Of a stretch of 64,000 nt of DNA, positions 18,258-26,734 are shown piece by piece. A program made the position numbers and the translations under genes. Numbering within the stretch: position 1 is the first letter of the stretch; every line of letters starts with the position of its first letter. The DNA lies in assembly GCA_017303795.1 (NCBI GenBank), contig JAFLBR010000002.1:248001-312000 (forward strand). The letters are read 5' to 3'. Under the pieces are notes generated by a model, which saw only the letters and a program-made list of their open reading frames with translations, was not told where the DNA came from and made no database searches. This DNA comes from Cytophagales bacterium (GTDB taxonomy: Bacteria > Bacteroidota > Bacteroidia > Cytophagales > Cyclobacteriaceae).

Positions 18258-19454
18258 CTAACTACCAGCCGGAATCTGGATTTGCTGATCATGAAGATAC
18301 TGCGTGGGGGATTGGCCGGTCGCTTCTTTAAAATTTCTATAGAAGGCAGTCTTGGAATTGAAACCGCATTCAAAAGCAAGCGCAAGCAAAGTGTATTTTT
18401 GATTTTGCGGCAGACTTACCATCTTTTTGAATTCACGTATTCGCCAGGCATTTATGAAATCGTAAAACGTTTTAGACTCCATGGAATTGATGACCTGCGA
18501 TAAATGATTGGGCTGGACCGCTAAATGATCCGCCAATTGAGCAAGCGTCAGCTCCGGGTTCAAAAAAAATTTCTGATCTTCCATGGCAGCCAAAAGCCGT
18601 CCATGAATCTCCGTTTGCATTTCTGATGACAAGCCTGACTTGAGGTATTTACCTTTTGTTCGGTCCCCTGTCATGGGGTCCTCAAATTTGATCGCGGGTA
18701 ACGAATCGCCCATGGCATCGGAACCTGCCACGCTCGCTTGCGTAAAAATACCCACCTGCTTGATCCCAAAATAACCCAACGCCAAAACAAACAGGGCCAC
18801 TAAAGAAAAAATTATAAAATCATTACCTGAGAAAACGCCAAGCCACACAACCCCCACACCATATATAATGTACCGCAACCAGATCAGGTTTACTTTCTCT
18901 TTCTGCGAAAACTCATGCAGTACATTTCGAGTGTGCATACGCAATAGCCACAAGGAGATGATTGTATATACCACGCCTGACCCCAGCACCAAAATGCGTT
19001 GTAATAGGAATACCCACTCGTATCCCTTACCCTGATTGGCAAATACCACAAGCCTTTCGGAGTGTGAGCGAAAGAAAAAAGGAATTAATATCAGATAGAT
19101 AAGCAGGGCCGGGAAAAAGTGCCACGCAAAGTGCCTTCGCAAATAGGAATGCTGGTTGGTAAGCGAAGCCGTATAGAAATAAAGAAAGGGTCCGTGAAAT
19201 AAGGGGAAAGGGTAGCCGGCCAACAGGTATGGGTAATAATAGGGGTCTACCGTCAGACTCAAATAATAAAATGCCAAATGAACCCCAATGATTATTAACC
19301 AACAAGCCAATATCAAATCAGCTTTTGTTTTTCCCCGTTTCGTAAAAAGTATCAAGGATAATAGGAATGCCAGTGATGTGGATATGATGTAAAACAAAAT
19401 AGTGTGATTTAAATTCGCCTCTCTGATCCGATTTACGTTAAATCCAAAAATCAC
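18258..19454 (-). CDS. membrane-bound AraC-family regulator
   Basis: 398 residues. The N-terminal 230 residues have seven hydrophobic helices, beginning ILFYIISTSLAFLLSLILF, a sensor type common in Bacteroidota. The C-terminal 110 residues are an AraC helix-turn-helix pair: FFLNPELTLAQLADHLAVQPNHLSQVIN and then FYDFINAWRIREFKKMV ... TLLALAFECGFNSKTAFYRNFKEATGQSPTQYL. The start appears to be GTG at 19454; no in-frame ATG lies close. It faces the Crp-type gene at 19627 across a 172-base gap holding both promoters. The signal is unknown. Confidence 0.88.
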   Translation of the reverse strand: MIFGFNVNRIREANLNHTILFYIISTSLAFLLSLILFTKRGKTKADLILACWLIIIGVHLAFYYLSLTVDPYYYPYLLAGYPFPLFHGPFLYFYTASLTNQHSYLRRHFAWHFFPALLIYLILIPFFFRSHSERLVVFANQGKGYEWVFLLQRILVLGSGVVYTIISLWLLRMHTRNVLHEFSQKEKVNLIWLRYIIYGVGVVWLGVFSGNDFIIFSLVALFVLALGYFGIKQVGIFTQASVAGSDAMGDSLPAIKFEDPMTGDRTKGKYLKSGLSSEMQTEIHGRLLAAMEDQKFFLNPELTLAQLADHLAVQPNHLSQVINSMESKTFYDFINAWRIREFKKMVSLPQNQKYTLLALAFECGFNSKTAFYRNFKEATGQSPTQYLHDQQIQIPAGS

Positions 19455-19626
19455 CGTAAATTTCGAAATTCAAGTGCCATACTATTCACTTTTCGAGATA
19501 AAAATTTGTTTTAAATTTTTCTACTTAACATGCGCAAGTCATTTTTTAGGCTCTTCAATAGCCGCACATGATAAATACAGATGCCAGTGGTAAGTGTAAC
19601 GTATAGCGGTAAATAAATACAGAACA

Positions 19627-20208
19627 ATGAAAAAAATTTTATTTGACTTTATATCAAAATACATTTCGCTTACCGACGATGAAAAAAATGTAATTGATTC
19701 TTTGGACATATTTCGCTCCGTAAAAAAAGGGGTAACACTTTTAGAAGAAGGACAAAAATCAAAAGAGAGCTATTTTGTGCTTAAAGGCTGCATTCGTACG
19801 TATTACATTTTAGAAGGTAAAGAAAAAACTACTGCGTTCTACACAGAAATGGAAGCGTTGACCCCGCCATGTGTAATCAGCAAGACGCCATCTGACTATT
19901 ATGTAAGCTGTACGGAAGACTCCATACTGGCTGTTTCAAATTCTGATATGGAGGTTGAGGTAAACAGTAAATTCCCAAAGTTTGAAATAATGTGCAGAAT
20001 TTTGTCTGAAGAATTGTTGGCCAAACAAAGAATTGACTTTGACGAGTTCAAAACTTCTTCACCGGAACAACGATACTTAAATTTGTTACAAAAAAGACCA
20101 GACCTTATTCAACGTGTGCCGCAACATCAGTTGGCCAGTTATCTTGGCATCAAACCACAATCATTAAGTAGACTTCGAGCAAGGATTATTGAGAAAGATA
20201 AACGGTAA
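19627..20208 (+). CDS. Crp/Fnr-family transcriptional regulator (second copy)
   Basis: 193 residues of the same short Bacteroidota class as the gene at 269-841. The beta roll runs from about 25 to 115 (SYFVLKGCIRTYYI, EMEALTPPCVISKTP, YVSCTEDSILAVS), and the helix-turn-helix is QHQLASYLGIKPQSLSRLRARI. Its last 100 bases are duplicated in decayed form at 20952-21050, after the neighbouring genes. It is divergent from the AraC gene. Target genes may be the VOC and outer-membrane genes downstream, by position only. Confidence 0.88.
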   Translation: MKKILFDFISKYISLTDDEKNVIDSLDIFRSVKKGVTLLEEGQKSKESYFVLKGCIRTYYILEGKEKTTAFYTEMEALTPPCVISKTPSDYYVSCTEDSILAVSNSDMEVEVNSKFPKFEIMCRILSEELLAKQRIDFDEFKTSSPEQRYLNLLQKRPDLIQRVPQHQLASYLGIKPQSLSRLRARIIEKDKR

Positions 20209-20292
20209 GATTCGTGACTTACCTTAAATGCAGAACAATGCTAATCAAATGAGAATGTTCACTCAGTCTATCCACCGTTTACCACTTTAAAA

Positions 20293-20649
20293 ATGTTAAC
20301 CGATATTCATCCCAAACTACCTATGCGAAATAAAGTTGCAACCAAAGACTTTTATAACAACTTAGGTTTTAAAGAGTTCGGAAATGCGGACTATGAAGGT
20401 TATTTGATGATGGAAAAAGATAACATTCAGATTCACTTTTTCGAATTTAAAGATCTGAATCCAAAGGAAAATTATGGGCAAGTGTATATCAGAACAAGCG
20501 ACATTGATAACCTGTATCAAACTTTCCTTGCCAATAAAATGCTGATTCACCCAAACGGTCTTTTGGAAATTAAGCCGTGGGGTCAACGGGAATTTTCTTT
20601 GCTTGACCCTGATCAAAATTTACTGACTTTTGCAGAAGGCGTTCACTGA
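20293..20649 (+). CDS. VOC-family (glyoxalase/bleomycin-resistance-like) protein
   Basis: 118 residues, the right size for one VOC domain pair. KDFYNNLGFKEFGNADYEGYLMMEKDNIQIHFF and DPDQNLLTFAE carry the standard VOC strand order, with the late DPxGNxxxxxE-like motif. Members bind metals, bleomycin-type drugs or act on small molecules; the BLMA resistance branch is the closest by look. The 3' end runs into a GyrI-like fragment in another frame. Confidence 0.78.
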   Translation: MLTDIHPKLPMRNKVATKDFYNNLGFKEFGNADYEGYLMMEKDNIQIHFFEFKDLNPKENYGQVYIRTSDIDNLYQTFLANKMLIHPNGLLEIKPWGQREFSLLDPDQNLLTFAEGVH

Positions 20650-20914
20650 ACTATTTTGCGGTATTGAAATTTCCGGCTTGGTTCCTGCCCCGCAACGGGA
20701 AGACTTGATGTGTATTGCTGGCGGAAAGTATGCTTCGTTTACCCTTATCTCTAACCGGGAATCGCTCATTCAGGAAATGATTAACCTTAAATACCAGTGG
20801 CTCGATGGTACAGATTATGAGATACGCGAACTGATTGCACTCGAAGAGTTTCTGGACGATACTTATAGAAACAGAAAAATATATGTTCCGATAAGAAAGA
20901 AAATGAATCGATAA
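20650..20914 (+). pseudogene. GyrI-like/AraC-effector-binding domain remnant
   Basis: The frame reads LVPAPQREDLMCIAGGKYASFT, then KYQWLDGTDYEIRELIALEEFLDD and ends KIYVPIRKK. This is the C-terminal half of a GyrI-like small-molecule-binding domain (GGxYA, then yxxW, and the closing PI+ strand). The N-terminal half and any helix-turn-helix are missing, and the only start is a TTG inside the VOC gene, so I treat it as a remnant. It could instead be a short gene with an unusual start. Confidence 0.5.
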
Positions 20915-20951
20915 CCATAAGATACTGGGTGGACTAAACAAAATTCCTTGT

Positions 20952-21050
20952 CCGCAACATCAGTTAGCAAGTTATCTGGCATCAAACTACCATCATTAAA
21001 CAGGCTACGGGCAAGATTCATTAAGAATCATAAAATCCGTACTTACCTTA
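20952..21050 (+). pseudogene. decayed duplicate of the crp 3' end
   Basis: CCGCAACATCAGTTAGCAAG and the bases that follow match the last 100 bases of the Crp gene (20119-20228, including the CTTACCTTAA after its stop), with several substitutions and one deleted base that breaks the frame (GTTATCTGGC for GTTATCTTGGC). No start codon or N-terminal part remains. It ends where the duplicated promoter at 21052 begins, so the block crp-end plus promoter looks like the debris of a past gene duplication. Confidence 0.7.
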
Positions 21051-21051
21051 A

Positions 21052-21087
21052 GTGAACGAGTTATAGTAATACGCTAATCTACTTTTG
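21052..21087 (+). promoter_or_regulatory. promoter of the first outer-membrane-like gene (duplicated element)
   Basis: GTGAACGAGTTATA at 21052-21065 and TACTTTTG at 21080-21087, a perfect TAnnTTTG -7 box. The same two blocks at the same 28-base offset occur at 23333 and 23361 in front of the paralogous gene. Transcription would start a few bases after 21087, about 20 bases before the ATG at 21113. Confidence 0.65.
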
Positions 21088-21112
21088 TACTATCATTTAA
21101 TGATAAAAAGAT

Positions 21113-21730
21113 ATGCAAAAGAAAATGTTAGGGATAGGGCTTGTGCTTGTATTGGCAAGCAGTTTACAGTTGTGCGCACAAAGTACAGGAAAGGAAATTA
21201 CTGACAGAAAGTGGTTTGTTGGAAGTACACTATTGTTGTTTGGAAATTTAGACAAGACAAACAATCCTGGGTATGTACAAATAAATGCAGGATATAGGAT
21301 TACCCCTAAGGATATTATTCAAGTTAGATTTAAAAGGTCTCAATATGCCTGGCCATTAGGGATCCCTTTCGGGCGGGATTTTGATGCGCCAGGCCTAAAC
21401 TATCCTGGTCACGCACGCATACTTGCTCCTCAAATAGGATACCAGCGTTTTTGGTGGAAAGGCGTCTATACCTCCCTGTATGTGTTGAATGCTTTTGAAA
21501 AATATATGGATGAGAATGAAAAGAGGATTGGAAACGGATTCACATTATATACTGACTTTTATTTGGGTTACCATCTTAAGTTTTTCAATGACCGTTTCTT
21601 TTTTGAACCGGCTATTGGAATTAGTTATTGGCCTATCAGAACCGGTCTTCCAGATTCTTTTAAAGCAGTAGAGCAAAGGTGGCCTAATTACTTTATTCAA
21701 CCCGGTCTTGATTTTGGATTTAAGTTTTAG
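21113..21730 (+). CDS. outer-membrane-like beta-barrel protein, paralog A
   Basis: 205 residues with a signal peptide (MQKKMLGIGLVLVLASSLQLCAQ). The mature protein has regularly spaced aromatic strands (YVQINAGYRITPKDIIQVRFKR, IGYQRFWWKGVYTSLYVLNAFEKY, FTLYTDFYLGYHLKFF, RFFFEPAIGISYWP) and ends in a phenylalanine after DFGFKF, as outer-membrane barrels do. It is closely related to the protein at 23399 in order, length and ending. Ligand unknown. The promoter is also shared with that gene. Confidence 0.72.
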   Translation: MQKKMLGIGLVLVLASSLQLCAQSTGKEITDRKWFVGSTLLLFGNLDKTNNPGYVQINAGYRITPKDIIQVRFKRSQYAWPLGIPFGRDFDAPGLNYPGHARILAPQIGYQRFWWKGVYTSLYVLNAFEKYMDENEKRIGNGFTLYTDFYLGYHLKFFNDRFFFEPAIGISYWPIRTGLPDSFKAVEQRWPNYFIQPGLDFGFKF

Positions 21731-21839
21731 CACCCTCATCCAGAAAATTGTCCATCAGCTCATTTGTCATTATCGGTGATTCGAGCCATGCATTTAGTAC
21801 ATAAGTTTTAATACCCATAACAATAAATCAATAATTAGT

Positions 21840-22178
21840 ATGATGAAAACGATTGGCTTTTATTTCATGTTGCTATTGCTCGCGACATTTCTCAACTCAT
21901 GTGGCATCGGTACCGCCCTTGTTACCAATCACAATCAAAACGCAACCGAGGTGCACCTAAGTGGCAACAACTTCAAAGTAATTGATCAGGTAAGCGGAAG
22001 TTCCGAGGCGTCTTACGTTTTGGCAATAGGAGGTATAAAAAAGCGTCAATTGTATCATAATGCGTATTCAGCAATGATGAAGAAGGCCAACCTGCTGGAC
22101 GCTTCCAAAGCTATAATTAACGTAACAACAGAAGAACACTTCAGCGGTTTTGCTCCTTCTTTGTCAAAAGAACTATAA
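21840..22178 (+). CDS. DUF6567-type small lipoprotein
   Basis: 112 residues with a lipobox (LLLLATFLNSC). The rest reads ATEVHLSGNNFKVIDQVSGSSEASYVLAIGG, then AYSAMMKKANLLDASKAIINVTTEEH. This is the characteristic N-F-x-V-I-x-x-V-x-G ... A-Y-x-x-x-I-G-G ... A-I-I-N-V-T-x-E pattern of a small Bacteroidota lipoprotein family that I recall as DUF6567. The function is not known. It follows the outer-membrane gene with a gap of about 110 bases and may share its transcript. Confidence 0.7.
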   Translation: MMKTIGFYFMLLLLATFLNSCGIGTALVTNHNQNATEVHLSGNNFKVIDQVSGSSEASYVLAIGGIKKRQLYHNAYSAMMKKANLLDASKAIINVTTEEHFSGFAPSLSKEL

Positions 22179-22331
22179 CGGTGAGTGCGCAGGTAGTTGA
22201 GTTTACCAGATGAGTTTAAACAATTTGTGTGTGTTGGAATCTAATTCGCGAGGCTCATTACTAATCACTTGACTTGAATAGATCAAAAATTTGAATAGAA
22301 TAAAGTAACTGGTCTGAAACTACAATGGATT

Positions 22332-23246
22332 ATGAAGGCAGTTGTTTGCACTAAATACGGACCCCCTGAAGTATTGCAAATTCAGCAGGTTCTTAAGCCA
22401 ATACCCACACACAATCAAATTCTTGTCAAAATTGTGGCCACTACGGTCAACTCCGGAGATGTAAGGGTAAGAAGCCTTGATGTTAAAGGATTCATGAAAG
22501 TAATTATTCGTTTAGTTTTGGGAATTTCAAAACCAAGAAAAGCCATTCTAGGAACGGTATTCTCAGGTGTCGTGGAAACGGTGGGCCATAAAGTTTCTAC
22601 GTTCAAGGTAGGCGATCGCGTTTTCGGAATGACTGGCTTTAATTTCGGTACTCATGCAGAATACATTGCGGTAAATCAAAACAGCAACGTACTTGAAATG
22701 CCGGACAACGCGACATTCCACGAAGCTGCAGCAATCGTTTTTGGGGGGCAGACCGCCATCTACTTTTTAGATAAAGCAAAGATAACTGATACGCCTGGCA
22801 AAAAAATCCTCATTATTGGTGCTACAGGCTCAGTGGGAACGGCAGCAATCCAAATTGCAAAATATCACAACGCTGATATTACCGCAGTTTGCAGTTCCAG
22901 AGGACACAAACTTGTTGTTGAACTAGGAGTAACAAATATTATCTGCTACGATAAAGAAGACTTTACCAAACAAGCAGAAAGGTTTGATATAATTTTTGAC
23001 GCAGTCGGTATCTCCAACAAAAAACAATGTAAAAAACTCTTGAGGGCAAACGGAATTTATCTAAATGTAAATAAATACGCGTCGGAAACCGTACAGCAAT
23101 TACAGGTACTCAAAGAGCTATTTAAGAAGAATGCGTTGAATGCAGTAATCGACAAGACGTTTTCAATGGACGAAGTAATAGAAGCACATCGATATGTTGA
23201 AACAGGAAGGAAAAAGGGTAACGTAGTGCTGAAAATTTGCGAATGA
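22332..23246 (+). CDS. NAD(P)-dependent alcohol dehydrogenase (quinone oxidoreductase type)
   Basis: 304 residues of the medium-chain dehydrogenase/reductase fold. The N-terminal GroES-like part has KYGPPEVLQIQQV and DRVFGMTGFNFGTHAEY. The nucleotide-binding motif is IIGATGSVGTAAIQIAK at about 158-174. The cysteine-rich structural zinc loop is absent, which places it in the zinc-free quinone oxidoreductase subgroup. It would reduce small carbonyl or quinone compounds. It sits between the two outer-membrane paralogs. Confidence 0.85.
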   Translation: MKAVVCTKYGPPEVLQIQQVLKPIPTHNQILVKIVATTVNSGDVRVRSLDVKGFMKVIIRLVLGISKPRKAILGTVFSGVVETVGHKVSTFKVGDRVFGMTGFNFGTHAEYIAVNQNSNVLEMPDNATFHEAAAIVFGGQTAIYFLDKAKITDTPGKKILIIGATGSVGTAAIQIAKYHNADITAVCSSRGHKLVVELGVTNIICYDKEDFTKQAERFDIIFDAVGISNKKQCKKLLRANGIYLNVNKYASETVQQLQVLKELFKKNALNAVIDKTFSMDEVIEAHRYVETGRKKGNVVLKICE

Positions 23247-23332
23247 CAAGAGTCTCAACCACGGCACTCGCGCTAATCTCCTGAAGGCCTGGACTTTTTT
23301 TGCGTGTTCTGCCAGGGTGTTTCTTAACTAAG

Positions 23333-23368
23333 GTGAACGAGTTATAACACCTGACCATTCTACTTTTG
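23333..23368 (+). promoter_or_regulatory. promoter of the second outer-membrane-like gene (duplicated element)
   Basis: GTGAACGAGTTATA at 23333-23346 and TACTTTTG at 23361-23368, the same blocks at the same spacing as at 21052-21087. The 14 bases between the two blocks differ. The -7 box is 31 bases before the ATG at 23399. Confidence 0.65.
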
Positions 23369-23398
23369 CCTTATTGTTTAACGTTTAATGTAAAGAAA

Positions 23399-24022
23399 AT
23401 GCAAAAGAAAATTTTATTTGTCGGCCTTGTCTTCGTAATGACAAGCACGCTCCAACTTCAGGCTCAATATGCCAAGACAGATAGCACTTACAAAGAGTGG
23501 TTTGTGGGTAGCACCTTGTTTTTATTGGGTAATCTAGATAAAGTAAATCCACCTGGTTTTGCTCAACTTAATCTGGGTTATCGAATTACAGGGAGAGATG
23601 TAATTTCGCTTGAACTAATAACATGGAAGCATGCCTGGCCGTTGGGTATTAACCCTTTTTATAATGAGGCATACGGAACACCAGAAGAAAAATTTCCGGG
23701 TTATATCAGAGAACATGGCTTTGGTCTTGCTTACCAAAGATATTTTTGGAGAGGTCTTTACGCAGCCGTCCACGTAGCGCCCATGTGGCAAACGTATAAG
23801 AATGAAAACGGCAATAAGGTAGGTGACGGTTTTATTATCTTCAACACGTATCGAGTTGGATATCACATTAAACTCTTTAAGGATAGGTTGTTTATTGAAC
23901 CTTCGTTGGGTGTTGCGGGTCGTCCTTATTTCACTGAAATGCCTGCTGGATTTAAAGAGCAAGATGACAAGTGGCCAAAGTGGACACCAGAGCCGGGGCT
24001 GCATTTTGGATTTAATTTTTAA
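23399..24022 (+). CDS. outer-membrane-like beta-barrel protein, paralog B
   Basis: 207 residues from the ATG at 23399, chosen because it restores the same signal peptide as paralog A (MQKKILFVGLVFVMTSTLQLQAQ); a TTG further upstream would add 11 hydrophilic residues. Conserved with paralog A: KEWFVGSTLFLLGNLDKVNPPG, GYRITGRDVISLEL, LAYQRYFWRGLYAAVHVAP, GYHIKLFKDRLFIEPSLGVA and the C-terminal LHFGFNF. It is expected in the outer membrane. The two genes arose by a local duplication that included the promoter. Confidence 0.72.
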   Translation: MQKKILFVGLVFVMTSTLQLQAQYAKTDSTYKEWFVGSTLFLLGNLDKVNPPGFAQLNLGYRITGRDVISLELITWKHAWPLGINPFYNEAYGTPEEKFPGYIREHGFGLAYQRYFWRGLYAAVHVAPMWQTYKNENGNKVGDGFIIFNTYRVGYHIKLFKDRLFIEPSLGVAGRPYFTEMPAGFKEQDDKWPKWTPEPGLHFGFNF

Positions 24023-24055
24023 TTGATGTTTTGGGAATATGCAACAGTAACATAA

Positions 24056-24478
24056 ATGATAAAAAAACCAAATGCGCTTGAAGACATCAAAGTCAATGTT
24101 AAACTAACGCTCGCTTCTCTATGGGCAACGCTAATGTTTCTAATTATCTACCTTGATTATTTTCACCTTTATATGCCGGGTAAGGTAGAAGGTATTCTGG
24201 AGGGAAAAGTGTTTGTGTTTGAAATTACGCAAGGATTTGTTTTTGCAGCACTCGCCTTAGTGATAATTCCGGCATTGATGATTTTTCTTTCGGTTGCCTT
24301 ACCGGCTAACGTCAATCGCAAGGCGAATATCATGGTGGCCGCGGTGAATGTTCCCTTTATGTTGTTTAATCTGGCAGGCGAAACTTGGATACACATGGTG
24401 CTTGGCGCTGTCGTGGAGGTTATTCTACTTGGCTTAATTATACGGTATGCATGGAAGTGGCCTCGTATTGAAACATGA
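24056..24478 (+). CDS. DUF6326-type membrane protein
   Basis: 140 residues with four hydrophobic helices (LTLASLWATLMFLIIYLDYF, FVFAALALVIIPALMIFLSVAL, NIMVAAVNVPFMLFNLAG, MVLGAVVEVILLGLIIRYAW). The order, with ETWIHMVLG before the last helix and WKWPR after it, fits a small family I recall as DUF6326. Function unknown. It follows paralog B by 33 bases, so the two may be one operon. Confidence 0.7.
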   Translation: MIKKPNALEDIKVNVKLTLASLWATLMFLIIYLDYFHLYMPGKVEGILEGKVFVFEITQGFVFAALALVIIPALMIFLSVALPANVNRKANIMVAAVNVPFMLFNLAGETWIHMVLGAVVEVILLGLIIRYAWKWPRIET

Positions 24479-24754
24479 AAACTGGATTGCCATAGTAACA
24501 AGTTGTATTCAAGACGGATCGAGAATGAGAAAATTAGCCACACTCGTATATTTATTCCTTGCCCTTGTGTTAGATCTTTTCAAGCCAACGGAGAAGGTAA
24601 ACACGATCTGAACTCCGCTTATTGAAAATTACGATGGGCACAAACTGAAAATATATCAATGAGAAATATTCTCAAGTTGCATAGCGGGGGTGTAACATAA
24701 CAGTATCGGGTTCGTCTGTTGGATACAGTAAAACAACCTTATTTCTACAAAAAA

Positions 24755-25856
24755 ATGAAACTACTATTTGGTATACTCATTTGCATTCCTGCAACCATAT
24801 TCAGCCAGCCAAATACAAGTAAAATTGTGATGATTGTGAGCAGCTATGGAAAGGATATGGGAAAGGGGCGACCCGGATATGAGATGGATGAATTTTCTCA
24901 GGCCTATCTGATTTTAAGGCAAATGGATTAAAGATTGATGTAGCAAGCCCCAAAGGAGGTGAGGTTGTGGCAGGACAGTTCAACAAAGAAAAACCGTATA
25001 ATAAGATCGTGCTGGATGACACGATTGCAATGAGAATGCTGAAGCGTACAAATCTACAGCATCGTTAAAAGCGGCAGATTATGATGCCATTTATATTGTT
25101 GGAGGAAAAGGCCCCATGTTCGATTTGGTAGTTGATCCTTCCCTTCAGGATCTTATTTTGGAAATAAACAACAAGAAAGGCATAATCGCAGCGGTTTGTC
25201 ATGGAACAATTGCATTTGCAAATATTAAGAGTGACAATGGCTATTTAGTCGAGAACAGATTCGTGACCGGATTTTGTAATGAGGAGGAGACAATGTTTGG
25301 TAAAGCAGCAGCAGAATTTCCCTTCCTGTTTGAGGATAAATTATTAGCCAGGGCTGCCAAATTTCAAAAAGGAGAAGTGATGTTACCGTTCATGATTGTG
25401 GATGACAATTTTATTACGGGGCAAAATCCCTACTCAACAATATTGGTGGCTGAACAAATCATCAAATCGATAGGTAAAGAACCCGCTAAAAGAAAAAAGT
25501 ATAAGGATGAGTTAAGTATGGAACTCGTTAAGAGAGCAGTAAAGGGAGAGATGGCTTGGGCCAGAGCAGAGATAAAGAGTGCTAAAGATAATTATGATCT
25601 GGAATTAATAGCAGTCTATGGATATTATCAAGCGATGTTTGCAAAAGAAGATTTAGAGAAAATCAGAATGGCAACAATGATTGTGGAAATCGTTACACCG
25701 TACTACTTTAAGGAGGATATCTTTGTAGCACTCGGTAACTATTATCTAAAATTGAATGATAAGACTAAAGCTACTGCTACGCTAAATGAAGTCTTGAAAA
25801 GAAATCCTGATTTAGGGCCAGCAAATACACTATTGGCTCAAGTACGCGAGCAATAG
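24755..25856 (+). pseudogene. DJ-1/PfpI-family protein, interrupted by two frameshifts
   Basis: ATG at 24755 gives a signal peptide (LLFGILICIPATIFSQ) and KIVMIVSSYGKDMGKGRPGYEMDEFSQAYLI in frame 1. The reading then continues as FKANGLKIDVASPKGG (about 24920-25030) in a second frame, and as NENAEAYKSTASLKAADYDAIYIVGG... from about 25030 in a third, up to 25856. Adding one T in the TTTT at about 24914 and one A in the GCAAT at about 25028 would restore one frame of about 367 residues. The nucleophile elbow AAVCHGT is intact. A C-terminal TPR-like extension (FVALGNYYLKLNDKTKATATL) follows. Both indels are in homopolymer runs, so sequencing error is possible. Confidence 0.75.
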
Positions 25857-26496
25857 CCGGAAGTCAGTTATTTTAATTCATGCAACTCATTACTGTAATC
25901 CTTTGAAAACCAATAATAAAGTGTGCTAAGATTCATTTTGCCAAAAGGACGCAGTTTTTTTTCGACTACCAAGATTACCTAAATCGAGGATACCACCCAT
26001 CAACTGATTTATTATAAACGGAGTTCAGCGTAGCCGGTGTCATTAATAAGTAAGTTCACTGAACTAAGTTTATAGACTCAAATAAAACCCATCAGTGGCT
26101 TTTTTGCTTTTATCTAAAGGCAAGGTACAAACTATAGTCTCGAATGCTGGGAAATTTAAAGTGTAATAACCCCTCTTATTGGCTTGGATTAGAGTCTATT
26201 CGATAGTCTGGCTTAATGCTAAAAGTTGAAAAAAATGTCAATAGTACTTAGCGCGGATTTCCATTTACCGACTGCCAGAAGAAAAGTAAAAGGCTGAATT
26301 AAATATCAAACCTGTAAAAAGAGTGGTTCAGGGAAAGATGTTGGGGCAATGATAGAACCAAACAATGCCAAGTCTTACCCTAAAGACTAGGTGCTAAATC
26401 ACCCCCACCTACACCCAACTTGTGAAAGATACAACACACGGACGCACACCTTTGCACCCGTAAATCAAATTCACGTCCCGTTCAAACCCAGTCGCT
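25857..26496 (+). other. 640-base intergenic region at the cargo/transfer junction
   Basis: AT-rich, with no reading frame of more than about 20 codons that looks real, and no tRNA, integrase or clear attachment site. GGCTTTTTTGC near 26096 is T-rich but lacks a strong stem. The last 100 bases hold a degenerate heptamer stretch (around 26383-26399) and the leader element starting at 26409. This is where the AT-richer cargo stops and the conjugation genes resume. Confidence 0.5.
26409..26469 (+). promoter_or_regulatory. leader element shared with the gene at 32059 (copy 1)
   Basis: CTACACCCAACTTGTGAAAG at 26409-26428 is identical to 31989-32008. Twelve bases later, at the same distance in both places, comes GACGCACACCTTTGCACCCG (26441-26460) and TAAATCAAA, matching GACCCACACCTTCGCCTCCG and TAATCAAA at 32021. 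The CCTTTGC block may be a -7 promoter element. The 12 bases between the blocks differ. Confidence 0.65.
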
Positions 26497-26730
26497 ATGA
26501 CCCCTGAAATCTCCAACCTGGATTTTCCGGTTGCCACCACCATCCGCCAGGCCTTACAGCAACATAATGATGTCGAGCAAGCAACGCTACGGGAGCAGAT
26601 GTCAGAAGATGAATTCGTCAGCCATCGTGTGGACATTTATCTTCAGACATTAGAGATCGCCATGCATGCCGGGCTGGAGGAAGCCGGTGCAAAAGAAATC
26701 GCCTTGCTGGAATCACTCACCGGATTGTAA
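26497..26730 (+). CDS. small conserved-looking protein of the transfer block
   Basis: 77 residues, ATG at 26497, stop four bases before the start of the helicase gene. Two or three helices (TTIRQALQQHNDVEQATLREQM, SEDEFVSHRVDIYLQTLEIAMHAGLEEAGAKEIALLESL); no hydrophobic segment or cysteine. The spacing implies translational coupling to the methylase-helicase. A similar small helical gene often precedes this helicase in Bacteroidota elements, so it could be a cofactor, but this is inference. No family named. Confidence 0.65.
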   Translation: MTPEISNLDFPVATTIRQALQQHNDVEQATLREQMSEDEFVSHRVDIYLQTLEIAMHAGLEEAGAKEIALLESLTGL

Positions 26731-26734
26731 AGCG

